64,000 bases of DNA from Crossaster papposus (GCA_037893245.1 JBAIAA010000261.1:2604001-2668000); one strand, 5' to 3'. Shown: positions 47,757 to 58,285, numbered from the stretch's first letter. Numbers and translations: made by a program. Notes: a model not told the origin generated them from the sequence alone.

Positions 47757-47925
47757 GTGAAACCGAAGTGGGAAACCAATTTTCACAATTTTTCACACAA
47801 TTTGTACACTACTTCACACATGTGGGAAACCAATTTCCACACCTTTTCACAAAGTGGAAAACCGTTTTCACAATTTTTCACAAAGGGGTAAACCGTGTTC
47901 ACACTTTCTCACAAAATTCCCTATT
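47757..47925. repeat. Degenerate tandem repeat TTTTCACAA / GTGGGAAACC
   Basis: Units of about 30-35 bp with GTGGGAAACCAATTTTCACA and later variants repeat four to five times. It lies just downstream of the C3 stop on the minus strand and could be in its 3' UTR. Confidence 0.65.
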
Positions 47926-48022
47926 CTCATTTGCAGCGTTCAATGCTTTCAATTGCACTGTACTATCATGCAGAAGTGTGTCTCATTTGCATTCTGATTG
48001 ATAAAATGTGACCAACATGTGT

Positions 48023-48188
48023 TTAAGTAGCACATCCTTCTCCGTTGACCAGCTCACTTTTCACCTCACCGAGTGCCTTGTTAATGTTTTGCCATTTTTC
48101 TTTTTTCTTCTGTCGTATTTCCCTCTTCAGTTGCTGAGCCGTAGGATACGAATAGAAAAATGTCCTGTCGTCGATAATGTACTTGTAA
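48023..48188 (-). CDS. C3-like last exon: end of the C345C/NTR domain
   Basis: The minus-strand acceptor is CTGGTATAG and the exon enters in phase 2. It encodes YKYIIDDRTFFYSYP, then a basic helix (KREIRQKKKEKW) and ends GEGCAT before TAA. In C3 family proteins the NTR domain ends with a cysteine a few residues before the C-terminus, as here. Confidence 0.9.
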
Positions 48189-49041
48189 CTATACCAGGTA
48201 ATTGAGAAAGAATACAAAATAATAATGATAATACACTTTAACAGGCCTGGCATCAAAAACAAACAAAATAATGGCCCCTGAACCAGCATTGATCAAGCAT
48301 CATGTATAAAGTCAATGATTGGCCAAATAATACATTCAACAGACAACAGTCCTATGGTAAATTGAAATACAGCAGTACGTGTGTACGTGAATAAAGCACG
48401 CGTCAAATGTTGACACTGTACGCACGCGCATGTACGCGTAAAGCGTTTTTATCAACGAGCGTTATTTTGCATTTTTGAGCTTGGCATTTTAAAACAAATG
48501 CATGTATGTGTCGTTAGCTCATTGCACAGGACAGATAAGAAGTTGTGAGCTATACAGTCTGGTGTCAAAGTATGGGTAGTTATAACAACACATATTGAAG
48601 AGACTGGGAACCATGCATCAGCTAAAATGTGGCTCCTGAACACAAACACAAAAGTTTATTTCATTAAAAGGTCCATTAACAGCGGCCATCCCCTGGTAAT
48701 TATCACGCAAGGAAGACCGGCTCCTGACACTGTTATTACCTAATTGCTATTTGCCTAACGTTACATTAATATAATTTATTACATTGTTGGTTAATTCAGG
48801 TAAAACAAATTCCATGGCCAAATTCCATAGCTCTGCTATGTTTAGGAAAAATAGTGCTCATTTGTAGCGAAGAATTTTGGTTTCTGCGCATGCGTAAATC
48901 CCATATGAGATTATATGCTTACAGGGTTAGCACAGTATTTTTTTGCTAGCATTTATTAGCACAAAATGATGATTGTAAGCAAGGAATCATTGGATTAGCA
49001 GAGCCATAAAATTGGGCCCAGACCCAATATGTGGTACTCAC

Positions 49042-49180
49042 ATGTCCTCTCCCATATCATCCTTAGTTGGTAACCCACCACTACCGATTACTAGGTACCG
49101 CGTCATCTCAAGCTTTGGAGTATCACAGCTTTTGCTCTTCACAAAAACTCTTGTTGCGCCCCTGTACACATGATCCAACC
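49042..49180 (-). CDS. C3-like exon: C345C/NTR domain core
   Basis: Phase 1-2 exon with acceptor GTATCAG and donor GTGAGT. It encodes VYRGATRVFVKSKSC and the hydrophobic YLVIGSGG strand. The pattern matches V-x-x-G-x-x-R-x-F-[IV]...C of C3 NTR domains. Confidence 0.92.
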
Positions 49181-49474
49181 CTGATACAAATAACAGATTA
49201 AAAAATGTAATGTTATTTATAGAGCACAATTATTAATCTCCAAGTCGTAAAAACTTCAGGTGTAGGTGGTGTTTGCTTGCAAATGAATTGTCTCTCAATA
49301 GATATTCTGCAACAGAAAACATGTTGGAGAATTATCACAGTATACAAACCACCATGTTTGCAAAATAAAAGGCCACACAGAAACTACATTTCTTTATCTT
49401 CTATACATGCGTTTGTGAATTACGACTTTCGTAACTAAAATAAGACAAATTGATGCCATATCATTTGGTTGCAA

Positions 49475-49519
49475 ATGTGCTTTCTCCAATGAGCACGGTG
49501 CTCATTGGAGAAAGCACAT
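49475..49519. repeat. Perfect 45-bp palindrome
   Basis: Two 22-bp arms (ATGTGCTTTCTCCAATGAGC...) are exact reverse complements around a single G at 49497. It lies in a C3-like intron. No family relationship to the other repeats was seen. Confidence 0.95.
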
Positions 49520-49937
49520 AAAGTGGTAATGATAGCCACCGAATAATCTCCCATAGGAAAACACACATGTAAACTAGGAATGGAACCATCTGAGCTTAAA
49601 TTGCATTTTTTGCTTAGCAGATTACGAGCAACAATGGTGGGTAATATAGTGCACATGGTTGATTATTTGCCCTTTTAAACACCAATGTCATTGGCATATG
49701 TACTGCTTAACAGGTTTATGAAATTCACTATTAAGAAAAGAGAGATGAGATGCTGGATGCCTAGAATCATTATTTACTTTCAAATAAGTAAGATATTTCT
49801 TAATAATTCAGTAGTAAAAAATGTCGATATCAAATGGTGTATCATTCTTTAAAAACCAACCAGCACAAATTTATTCCCTTTATATTGAAAAGTGAGATCT
49901 CTTTGCATGCGTAACTCCAACAACTGTTATTTCTCAC

Positions 49938-50021
49938 CTTGTTTCAGCGGGATGTCGATTGTCATAGTGTAGAACTTGAAATTGCCTTTCTCCTCCTCAG
50001 CGGTAACGCTCACCTCGTAGG
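49938..50021 (-). CDS. C3-like exon: linker to NTR, beta-strand rich
   Basis: Phase 1-1 exon, 84 bp, with acceptor ACTCAG and donor GTGAGA. It encodes YEVSVTAEEEKGNFKFY followed by TMTIDIPLKQ. It corresponds to the YVYKTRLVKVQLS-like part of vertebrate C3. Confidence 0.92.
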
Positions 50022-50078
50022 CTGAGTGATGGATTGAAATAATACAACATTTAATGCACTAATAGTAAAGGTCCATCC

Positions 50079-51180
50079 TTTAAGGGGCAATATACCTTTT
50101 GCAGCCATCCCAAAAATAACCAAAAAAAAATACTGTTGCTTACTTGTAAAGATATTAATGATTCTAAACTCCCTGTGAAATTATTCCGTCTGGCATGCTG
50201 TCATTTTGAAGAAAATAAAAGAATGCCATTTTCAAATATGCGTCTCAGAGATGCACATTAGAACATTTTAGCAAATAGTGGGCACAAGTGTTCAAACGAC
50301 TGGCGGCGCACACGATGGCTCTACAGTTTTTCGAGGCGCGTGTTTGGTCGTTCAGTGCGTGATGCTTGAGTAGCTGTAATCCGCTGGCTGAGCTGCACCT
50401 TTAACGCAGATTGTGGTTGCAATTCAAATTGTGACTCAGCAAATTTTAAATTAAAATCAAAATCTTACAATATTGTTTTCTCAGAATGTGCAGCATTAAC
50501 AGAGCTAAAAACATCATCAGGTTGTTTGTCAAGCACCTGGCTTTTTATAGGTTTTCCCAGTCAATTTCAGCAAAAAAAACCCAGCCATTTTAACCACTAT
50601 GCCATTCGATTTCGTGCGAAATTGAATGCTTCTGAAAATGGTCATTCGATTTTGTTTTATGGCTAGGCAAATGTACTGCTGTGTAATATTCGATTTAACA
50701 AAATAACCATCTAATTTAACATTTCAACAAACGGCATTCAAATTCGCTGGAGTTTTTCGAGGCGCGTGTTTGGTCATTCAAATTCATTTTGGGGAAGGCA
50801 TTTCCGTCATTTGTACAATCTAAAAAACGCTCTGATGTTAAAACTTTTGTATTAAATTGAATAAAGAAAAACAAAAGGGTTTGACTGACTTATAAGTGAA
50901 GATACGAAACAAATGTCAAGCACAATTGATTTGTTGATCTGTATTTCTTTGTCATACTTATTTGAATTCTTATTTAGTGAAATTGATTGCCTCTTTAATA
51001 AAAAACTAAATGCCAAAATTCCGAATTTGAAACACGGTAAAAACCTTGATAGGCAAAATCGCTTTAATTCAGAAGCAAGGAAATTAAACTGGCTGCCGGG
51101 AAAACCTATATTTTTTACACTTTTGCTGCTTCAAATGGTAAAAATAAATAACTGACAAATAGTATATTGTCCCTTTAAAA
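50079..51180 (+). mobile_element. R1 MITE interrupted by another TIR element
   Basis: TTTAAGGGGCAATATACC and GTATATTGTCCCTTTAAA form the inverted ends. The copy is split by 50550-51106. It is the best source for the R1 TIR. Confidence 0.8.
50550..51106. mobile_element. Nested TIR element (GGTTTTCCC ends, TATA TSD)
   Basis: GGTTTTCCC...GTCAATTTC at the left is inverted at the right (GGCTGCCGGGAAAACC). TATA is duplicated at both borders. It shares GAGGCGCGTGTTTGGTC with the surrounding R1 copy near 50334, an oddity that suggests local copying. Confidence 0.75.
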
Positions 51181-51579
51181 ATGCTGTCTAGCATCCTAAC
51201 AAATATGATTTTAACGTATTATTAATCTTACCATAAAATTTCTGGAGAAACGTTGGGCAGCAAAGTGCCACCCGTATACTGTTGTATATTTTACAGTCAG
51301 ACTACCGATGTATACTGATAAGCCTTATTAAATTCTGCCACTTTACATGCCGGGAAAAAAAAGTAATAAAAATATTTGCAACTGTGGTCTGACTGTAAAA
51401 ACAAATACAATCAAAAGGTTGGCACTTCGCAGCAAGACTTTTGACTGTAAATGTTACGAATTTTTTTTTCAACAGTTTCAGTCAAACATTTTCGATCCAT
51501 TAGGATTACATACATGCAATGTGGTCGGTATCAAATGAGAAGAAGAATGGTCATGGTGATTTTGGTCATGGTGATTTTG

Positions 51580-51839
51580 GGCAAGGTATGCACCCCTGTA
51601 GTTGGAAAATATGTGATAGCATCGCAGCGGTGGCAGCTTTTTGTGTGTTATCACTCTCCCCCAAAAGAAATGGCTGCCAAAATGCTTGTTAACACATATA
51701 TTTAATCTGGTAACAAGCATATTGGCGGCCATTTTGACAAATATTGAAAAAAGTGATAACAGTAACACCCAAAACGCTGCCACAGCTCACGCTGCAAGGC
51801 TATCACACATTTTCCAACTCTAGGTGTGCATACCTTGCC
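51580..51839. mobile_element. 260-bp foldback element (GGCAAGGTATGCAC ends)
   Basis: GGCAAGGTATGCACCCCTGTAGTTGG is nearly the complement of the right end CCAACTCTAGGTGTGCATACC. Most of the element can fold back on itself (GGCAGCTTTTTGTG, GTTAACACATAT regions). Confidence 0.75.
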
Positions 51840-51971
51840 AAAAACTGCTATGAGCATTACTCCTCTCCATTATTTGATACTAGTACCTGGCCTGGTATAC
51901 AAAAAATATACAAAATGGTATCTTTTCCTAATGAATCGTTTTATGCACTACTTTGTATTAGTATAATTTAC

Positions 51972-52061
51972 CAAAATGCGCTTTTGTTGCACAGGCCTTT
52001 TCAGTCATCTTATAAGCATCATAGTCGCGTGCTTTGTTGAATGGATCCTGTGCACATTTTC
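51972..52061 (-). CDS. C3-like exon: cysteine linker, second part
   Basis: Phase 1-1 exon, 90 bp, with acceptor ATAACAG and donor GTAAAT. It encodes KCAQDPFNKARDYD...KACATKAHF. The two cysteines match the E-N-C and K-A-C cysteines of C3 family linkers. Confidence 0.88.
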
Positions 52062-52460
52062 CTGTTATAGAAAGAAAAGGTAATTTTAGCATCGCATCTG
52101 ACTTGTCTCGGCAGGTTTCGAAGATAGTCAAGCAGACTGGTGCACAATAGACCGTGTAAGTCTCGCGCACCACCGAGCCGCCAGCTATAGAACATTTACG
52201 ATTTCGTTTTCTATAATACCTTGTTTTTTAAGAAAATCTCAAACATAAAATGGCCATAAGTATGGATGATAAATTCAAACTTAATTTTACAATATATCAA
52301 AACATGTTAGTCAGTCAGAAAGTTCAAAGCGCACCTCTGTGACCGCAAAGTAAATCGATATAACTTGCATAATATGTACAGTGCTGTAATTATGCACCTG
52401 AACACAATAATATATGAAGATACTTTTTGCATATCATGTATCATAATTATGTGTACTTGC

Positions 52461-52519
52461 CTGCAGCACATACGCAGGTGTCGTCAACACATAATTTCCC
52501 AAGCAAGTTAGAACCCTCC
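52461..52519 (-). CDS. C3-like exon, 3' part after the transposon
   Basis: It encodes EGSNLLGKLC followed by VDDTCVCAA. The cysteine pattern L-C-x4-C-x-C-A is that of the C3 family linker. The donor is GCAAGT, a rare GC-AG intron. On the 5' side the codon is interrupted exactly at the transposon target duplication (CAA at 52522-52520). If the element is spliced out, the acceptor is TACAAG ending at 52519. Confidence 0.85.
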
Positions 52520-53216
52520 TTGTAGTGAGGTGGATTAAGGAAAAATTCGTTACACCGTGGACAAAAGCACCATTTTTTCACCAAAGTATCAGTTTGACCC
52601 ATAGATTTCAAAAAAGTCATGCTCCAAAAAATCTGGGAATTGTTAACCTTTAATTACGTCATTATGACGTCATAACCTCTTGTTATGTAATAAAGCAAAC
52701 GCAAATGCCATGGTGGGATTTCTACATGCCAAAATTATGTTTCTGAGGTCAAGGAATTCAATGAGGGTGGTATTAGTTTGTAAAAAAATAATATCCTTTA
52801 TGGTGACTACATGTATATTGATGTAAATATGACGTCATCATCGTCAATACTACACAAATAACACAAAATTTGAAAAAAACAGATTTTATTGCCGTTTTTT
52901 CACCAAAATGCTATTTTGTTTTTGTTCAAAATGGTAACAGTATAATTACCGTGGCACTGATCTACAAGATACCATGATGTCATTATGATATAATAAACAA
53001 TAACTATCAACCAAAACAATAACACATTAACACAATGAAACACAATGATTCTGACCGGATATAGGTTATGACAGGATATTTATTATATTGAATAGCGCAT
53101 ATAACAGTTGGTTTGTGTAGACGAGGGATTGTAGTGTGTTACCATTTATTTAACTGCATCTTACAGTTACATTTATTAGGTGTTTTTTTTACAGTTTATT
53201 ACTATTAACCACCTAC

Positions 53217-53429
53217 TTAAAGGGGCAGGATCGTCGCTCAAAAAATTGGCGTTCTCGGGAAACCTGTACCCAAGTCAATCAATGCTGGTCTATTTGTTTG
53301 ACGTCACAACTGTTTAAGTCTAAAGCGTTTATACCCAGTGAACTGCAAAGATATGTACATGTTGTTTGGCAAGTTAGGACATACTTCCTTCAATTATTGT
53401 TAAACTCATAGTAATCCTGCCCCTTTAAA
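53217..53429. mobile_element. 213-bp MITE nested in the 4.9-kb transposon
   Basis: TTAAAGGGGCAGGAT at the left and ATCCTGCCCCTTTAAA at the right form the TIRs. It has no coding capacity. Confidence 0.75.
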
Positions 53430-53592
53430 GTCCGTTTTGATTTTAAAGTTTGTTATTGTTCAATAATGAACAGTCTCAATTTCTGGTATTAAAACATTTT
53501 AGATTAATGTTTTGATGAAGCAAGCATCACATCTTCCAATTATTTTAGAGCTTTCGTAATTACTGTATCGTTTCAGATGACTGAATTAATTA

Positions 53593-53886
53593 TCAATGCC
53601 CAAACTGATTATTTTTGACAGTCGCAACTGCAAAGGTGCAGGGTAGACCAGCTCTTGAGCACTTGCAACGGTTGACACAGCCACGCTCAGATTTGCAGCC
53701 GCATTTGATGAGCTCGGTGCAGGCTTTTGCTGCTTCGGGGATAGTCATCCAAACAGGCTTCCACTGGTTGTCGTTCATGGTCCACCCCCATCCATCAGGG
53801 GATGGAACCATTGGTAGCGCTTGAGGACTGGTGGTCCAAATGCCTCCTTGGTAGACCACTCTCTTTACATGTTGGAGCAAGGCATC
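53593..53886 (-). pseudogene. Transposon gene, exon 3: C-terminal CXC motif
   Basis: It starts after acceptor CTATTTAG in the sense DALLQHVKRVVYQGG. It continues with PSPDGWGWT and a cysteine cluster (KCGCKSERGCVNRCKC, GLPC) of CXC/tesmin-like type, then stops at 53593. Proteins with this end are common as repeats in marine invertebrate genomes. The upstream exons are frameshifted, so the gene as a whole is dead. Confidence 0.8.
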
Positions 53887-54002
53887 CTAAATAGATGAAA
53901 AAGTAGAGATACAAGTTGGATAAAATGGAACATGATATTTATTTTTTCAAACAGGATGAAGAATGTTTACATTATAATTATATATAAAAACATAACTATT
54001 AC

Positions 54003-54586
54003 CTGGGCGGGAGGGATGTTTTCCAGTCCGCAGTTTTTCTTACAGAAGAGTTCTCTGCGGGCATCATTGACCGAATCCAGGCTACTTGTTACGTCGTACA
54101 TGAGCACCGTGAACCGTTCAAGGCACTGCATAATTATGTGGGGATGACAGGTCAACTTGTTGAAATGGGTTTTCAGTCATTGAAAGTAATGACTGGGTTA
54201 CATCAGGATATGATTTCCAGGTTTTCCAGGTTCTCTTTTTCCCCTTATTAAGAAAGCAAGAAGTAGTGTCACATCCAGTGAAGGCGTGGAACAGAGGAAG
54301 AGCTCGGGACCTGTCACTTCCAAGGTTGTTACAGATGGTGTTGATACTATAGTGACAAAAGCTCTTGCCCATACCGAACGCTACCCATATGTCAATATCA
54401 GGATGGTGCAGGAGAAAAACTGTCCAATGAGTATAATGACGATGTCTGTGTCTACTGTGCGGATCAGAATTTTCTTGAAATCCCTGTCCACTGCGTGCTG
54501 AAGGTGAACTACAATCCTTGTATCGGCTTCTTTATGTGTGCATTCCAACATTGGCTGAGTACTTCCCTTTGAAATAACTGAGGTAC
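54003..54586 (-). pseudogene. Transposon gene, exon 2: XPG/PIN-like nuclease motifs, frameshifted
   Basis: The acceptor is TACATAG and the donor GTAATA. It contains the family motifs HKEADTRIVVHLQ, RTVDTDIVIILIG, IDIWVAFGMGKSF and FHAFTGCDTTS. The conserved Asp residues resemble an XPG/PIN nuclease. The frame shifts between ILIG and IDIW and again before LERFTVLMYD, so no intact product is possible. Confidence 0.8.
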
Positions 54587-54700
54587 CTATGTAAGACAGA
54601 CATGATTTCAATTTAAGGTAATCAGTTTTTGTTTATTATTTGTTTATATTCTATAACATTGCAAACTAATTTCAATGCATTGAAGTTACAACATACAAAC

Positions 54701-55213
54701 CTGAAGTAATATACAGCACCTTGTTATGAGGACAGTCTTCGGTATAGCCATTGTCTGTGACAGGAGCGAAAACAGTTCTTCTTTGTTGGAAGAATCTCGG
54801 AGGAAGTCTTTTGAATTTGCTGGCATCTTAGTCTGAGGCGTCACCTTCCGACGCACACCACTGCCCCGCTTTTGCCGAGTTGAATCTTTGATACTGCTTT
54901 GCAAGTACCTGTCCCAGACCAAATCCAATCTCTGAACTTTCTGCAGTTCACGACGGAGAAAAGGCTGGAAAACGTTTTCTGCATAATCTGCAAAGGTGGA
55001 GGCAGATGACGTTGACAAACTGTGGACCAGAGCAGCACCATCAAAGATCTTGCAATCAAAGTACTCTGGAGGTTCGGGTTGTCCGTCAGTGTCTAGGCGG
55101 CTCAGCAACTTGGACTTTGCACCTGATATGCGAAGTTTGCCAAAGTTGGAGATTGACGGAGGATAAGGTTGGTTTTCATGGCTGAAGAATACACTTGGAT
55201 CTCCATCACGTAG
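54701..55213 (-). pseudogene. Transposon gene, exon 1 (visible part)
   Basis: It begins after acceptor AAATCAG with LRDGDPSVFFSHENQ and continues PPSISNFGKLR, KIFDGAALVH, LVWDRYLQSS and KRGSGVRRKV. A one-base shift near 54750 leaves the family ending NKVLYITS in another frame. The 5' part of the gene is not found; the 55259-56786 element is inserted just upstream of this exon. Confidence 0.8.
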
Positions 55214-55258
55214 CTGATTTGCAATATATAGAAGATTATGTCTCGAACGCTAATATTA

Positions 55259-56786
55259 TGCTAGGAGTCCACTGGGCCAGCGCCAGTTGATGCCAGTTTG
55301 CGCCAATGCATTTTGCTGTGGCGCCTAGTGTCGCCAATAAGGTGCCTATGGTGGCGTGTAGTGGCTCAAACTGCCTCCCAACTGGCTCGTGGTGGCCCGT
55401 AACGGCACCAAATTTGAATGTGGCGGCAAGAAAATTTCAAAATGTTTGAAATTTTCGTCGCGCCATTTGCATCGAGCAATCAGCGCCAAGTGTCAGCCAA
55501 GTGGCACCAAATGGCGCGAACATATCGCCCTTTGGCGCAAACAATCCGCCTATTGGAATCCACTGGAATGTAATGGCGCGCGCCAAGTTGCGCCAATGAG
55601 ATTTCGCGCCACATGGCGCCAAGTGGCACCTTGTTTGCGCCACTACGCGCCAAATAAATCCAACAGAGGCGGATAGCCCGCCAAAGCGCGCTTTGTGCAG
55701 TGGCGCGAGCCAAACGGCACCCGATTGGTGACTACTTCGCGCCAAATGCCACCTGGTTGCCCGCCATTCGGCGCCACTTGCCGCCTATAAAAGCAGGGCG
55801 GCATCGCAGGACTTTCTCACACAACTTTCAAGATTCGGCGACTCGGTATTTATACAGGGTGTCTCTAAAAAAAGTATACCCATTTTCAAATTCATATTAT
55901 TGCAAAATTACTGAACATTTCAGAAAAAGGCAAATGTCTGTTGAAAGGGTAGAATGCCCTCTGTCCAATGGTATAATGTTCATTATGTCATTGTCATGGA
56001 TGACTGAACTAACAAGACAGTTATAAGAGGTACTGAAATCAGCACTGTGACAAGTTGGGATGATAAGTCAGGCATGAGACTAAGATGCCAGCTATGCATT
56101 AACAGGAATGATAACCATCACCTTGCATTTGTCAAGAAAGGAACCCTGTCATAATTTTTCCAATGTGTTCAACCTCAAACAGCAAAGGGATTTGGCCTTA
56201 AAAACACCTGCCGTGAGCTTCGTCACTCAAGTAAAACCAACTTGTCACAGTGCAGATTTCAGTACCTTTTTATAACTGTCTTGTTTGTTCAGTCATCCAT
56301 GGCAATGACATAATAAACCTTATACCATTGGACAGAGAACATTCTACCCTTTCCACAGACATTTGAATTTTTCTGAAATATTCAGTAGTTTTGCAATAAT
56401 ACTAATTTTAAAATGGGTATACTTTTTTTTAGAGACACCCTGTATAGTCGGCAAGTAGCGCCAAGCGGCGGCAAGTTCAAACCAATTTGGCGACCTTTGG
56501 CACAAACTAATCACCAAGTGGCGCAAAGTAGCCTTCTATTGGCGCGAATGGCGCCAACAGGGTGAATTTTGGAATCAAATGGCCGTGTAATGGCGCAAAC
56601 TGGCGCAACATTTTGGAGCAAGCCGGGTGGCATTTGGCGCACGCCATATGGCACCCAGTTTATTCCACTTGGCGACACATGCCGAGCGGACATTAATTCG
56701 GCGCCACAGCGAGCCACTACGCGCCAATCACATAATCTTTGGCGCGAACTGGCACCAACTGGCGCTGGCCCAGTGGACTCCTAGCA
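55259..56786. mobile_element. 1.5-kb TIR element made of TGGCGCCAA-like motifs
   Basis: TGCTAGGAGTCCACTGGGCC at the left is inverted at the right end, with TA on both sides. The interior consists largely of variants of TGGCGCCAAGTGGCGC, themselves palindromic. It has no transposase. It is inserted in the 4.9-kb transposon and carries a further element at 55855-56442. Confidence 0.85.
55855..56442. mobile_element. Mariner-like MITE with about 220-bp TIRs, third nesting level
   Basis: CAGGGTGTCTCTAAAAAAAG and its complement are the ends, flanked by TA. The arms extend inward (GTATACCCATTTT, TGTCCAATGGTATAA, GACAGTTATAA) to about 56060 and 56235. TA duplication and end sequence suit Tc1/mariner-type elements. 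Confidence 0.87.
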
Positions 56787-57437
56787 TAACGGACACAATT
56801 AATCCTAACAAATGTGTTAATAGTTCATGTGTACTTTGATCTCAAAAACTGTCTGTGGTTTGGTCATCATAGGACATTTTCGACACCAGTTGCCCAAGAA
56901 ACAGTTTACAAAGTTATATATGGAAATTGCATGGTCTGAAACTGAAACAAAACCATTTCAATCCAAAACCGAGTTATAATTACAAATGTTACTAACTTTG
57001 GTCTGCTAGCCATCACAACCATGAGCTGAAATTGAAACATGTTAACATATTTTAATACAAACCACTGATTTTCCCACGTTGATGATGATGTATTTTATTC
57101 CATCATATGCTAATAAAGACAAATTTAATACAAAAATGATGAAACTGTTTGTTTCAGCGCAACACAAACGTTGCCATGCGATTCCTTGGCCTTTGATACA
57201 TATAATTCGCTACTAAAATCACTTGCCTCGGCATTATATAACTAAAAACATGCCGTTTTAAGGAAATGGCGGCCATTTTGAATATATTACGTCATAATTA
57301 GGTCAAGGTCATTGCAATTTTTTTGGAGCATGGGATTTTATTAATCTACATACCCATAGGAGTCTTTAAAAAAAAAATTGTGCTTTTGTCCACCGTGTCA
57401 CGATCTTCGTGTTTTTTGTCCTTAATCCACCTCACTA

Positions 57438-57468
57438 TTGGGACTGATGAACTTCAGACACTCCTCCG
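57438..57468 (-). CDS. C3-like exon, 5' part before the transposon
   Basis: Acceptor CTCATAG leads in phase 1 into TEECLKFISP and the first two bases (AA) of a Lys codon, where the transposon starts. E-x-C-x-x-F-x-x-P is the C3 family linker start. If the element is spliced out, the frame needs donor GTGGAT at 57430 (adding Asn-Ser-Glu). The stronger-looking GTGAGG at 57435 would shift the frame. Confidence 0.85.
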
Positions 57469-57699
57469 CTATGAGATAAAAAAACAGATAAACAAATTAA
57501 AGTGTCAATACTCCAAATGCAATTAAACATGTTTCAAATGATTTTTGTTTTGTACGAAACAAAAGTTGCAATTGATAATTGTTGAAATAGTAGTACGTTT
57601 ACCTCCTCTTTGTACTTTCCCAGTTCTTTACAGTTTCTAATAAATCGTCCCTAGTATGAATTCTAGCGATAGCAAGGCAGAATTATACAGACACGAAGG

Positions 57700-58285
57700 C
57701 TTGCCTCTGGTTAGTCTTGGTTGCAAGATGTCCTAATCGCAGTATGCAGCGCGCGTAGGCTGCCGATACAGACACCTTCTAATGCACGCTGTGCGTAGAC
57801 CACACGTAGACCACGCTGTGACCTTCAAATAGGTCGTCTTTGCTAAATCACATAATCGCTCGGAAAATTTCAAGCAGAATTGTGTCACATTTGCAGGCAC
57901 ATGACGTTACGTGAATAATCGCATGACGTAATATGAATAATCGCATGACGTAATATGCATAATCGCATGACGTAATATGAATAATCGCATGACGTAATAT
58001 GAATAATCGCATGACATAATATGAATAATCGCATGACGTAATATGCATAATCGCATGACGTAATATGCATAATTGCTGACTCATTGGTCAAGTTTATGTT
58101 ACGTCACGTAATTTTGCATGACTGTCACACGCGCATGTAAATGCGACACAATTCTGCTTGAAATTTTTTGAGCAATTATGTGAGTTAGCCAAGACGACCT
58201 ATACGAAGGTCATGACGTGGTCTATACAGCGTACGTTGGCGGCCAACACGCGCTGCATACTTGCAACCAAGAGTAGCCTCCGGTG
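57700..58285. mobile_element. Foldback element with a central TGACGTAA tandem array
   Basis: The arms (TCTTGGTTGCAAG..., TTCAAGCAGAATTGTGTC...) are inverted over about 180 bp. In the centre (57900-58075) a 22-bp unit GCATGACGTAATATGAATAA repeats about eight times. It lies in a C3-like intron. Confidence 0.85.

Larger units (their letters stand above)
52523..57437 (-). mobile_element. 4.9-kb DNA transposon inserted in a C3-like exon
   Basis: Imperfect TIRs of about 60 bp (TAGTGAGGTGGATTAAGGA, then CGTKACACSGTGGACAAAAG) bound the element. A 3-bp direct repeat, TTG on the plus strand, flanks it (52520-52522 and 57438-57440). Subterminal parts also match in inverted orientation (CATGCTCCAAAAAA, ATTACGTCA). 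It carries a decayed nuclease-like gene on the minus strand. A 3-bp TSD and an XPG-like protein recall Academ-type elements, but that assignment is tentative. Secondary insertions lie at 53217-53429 and 55259-56786. Confidence 0.88.

Noticed and set aside
55389..55745. Overlapping open frames on both strands in the GC-rich stretch
   Set aside because: They are translations of the TGGCGCCAA motif array in a nested element.
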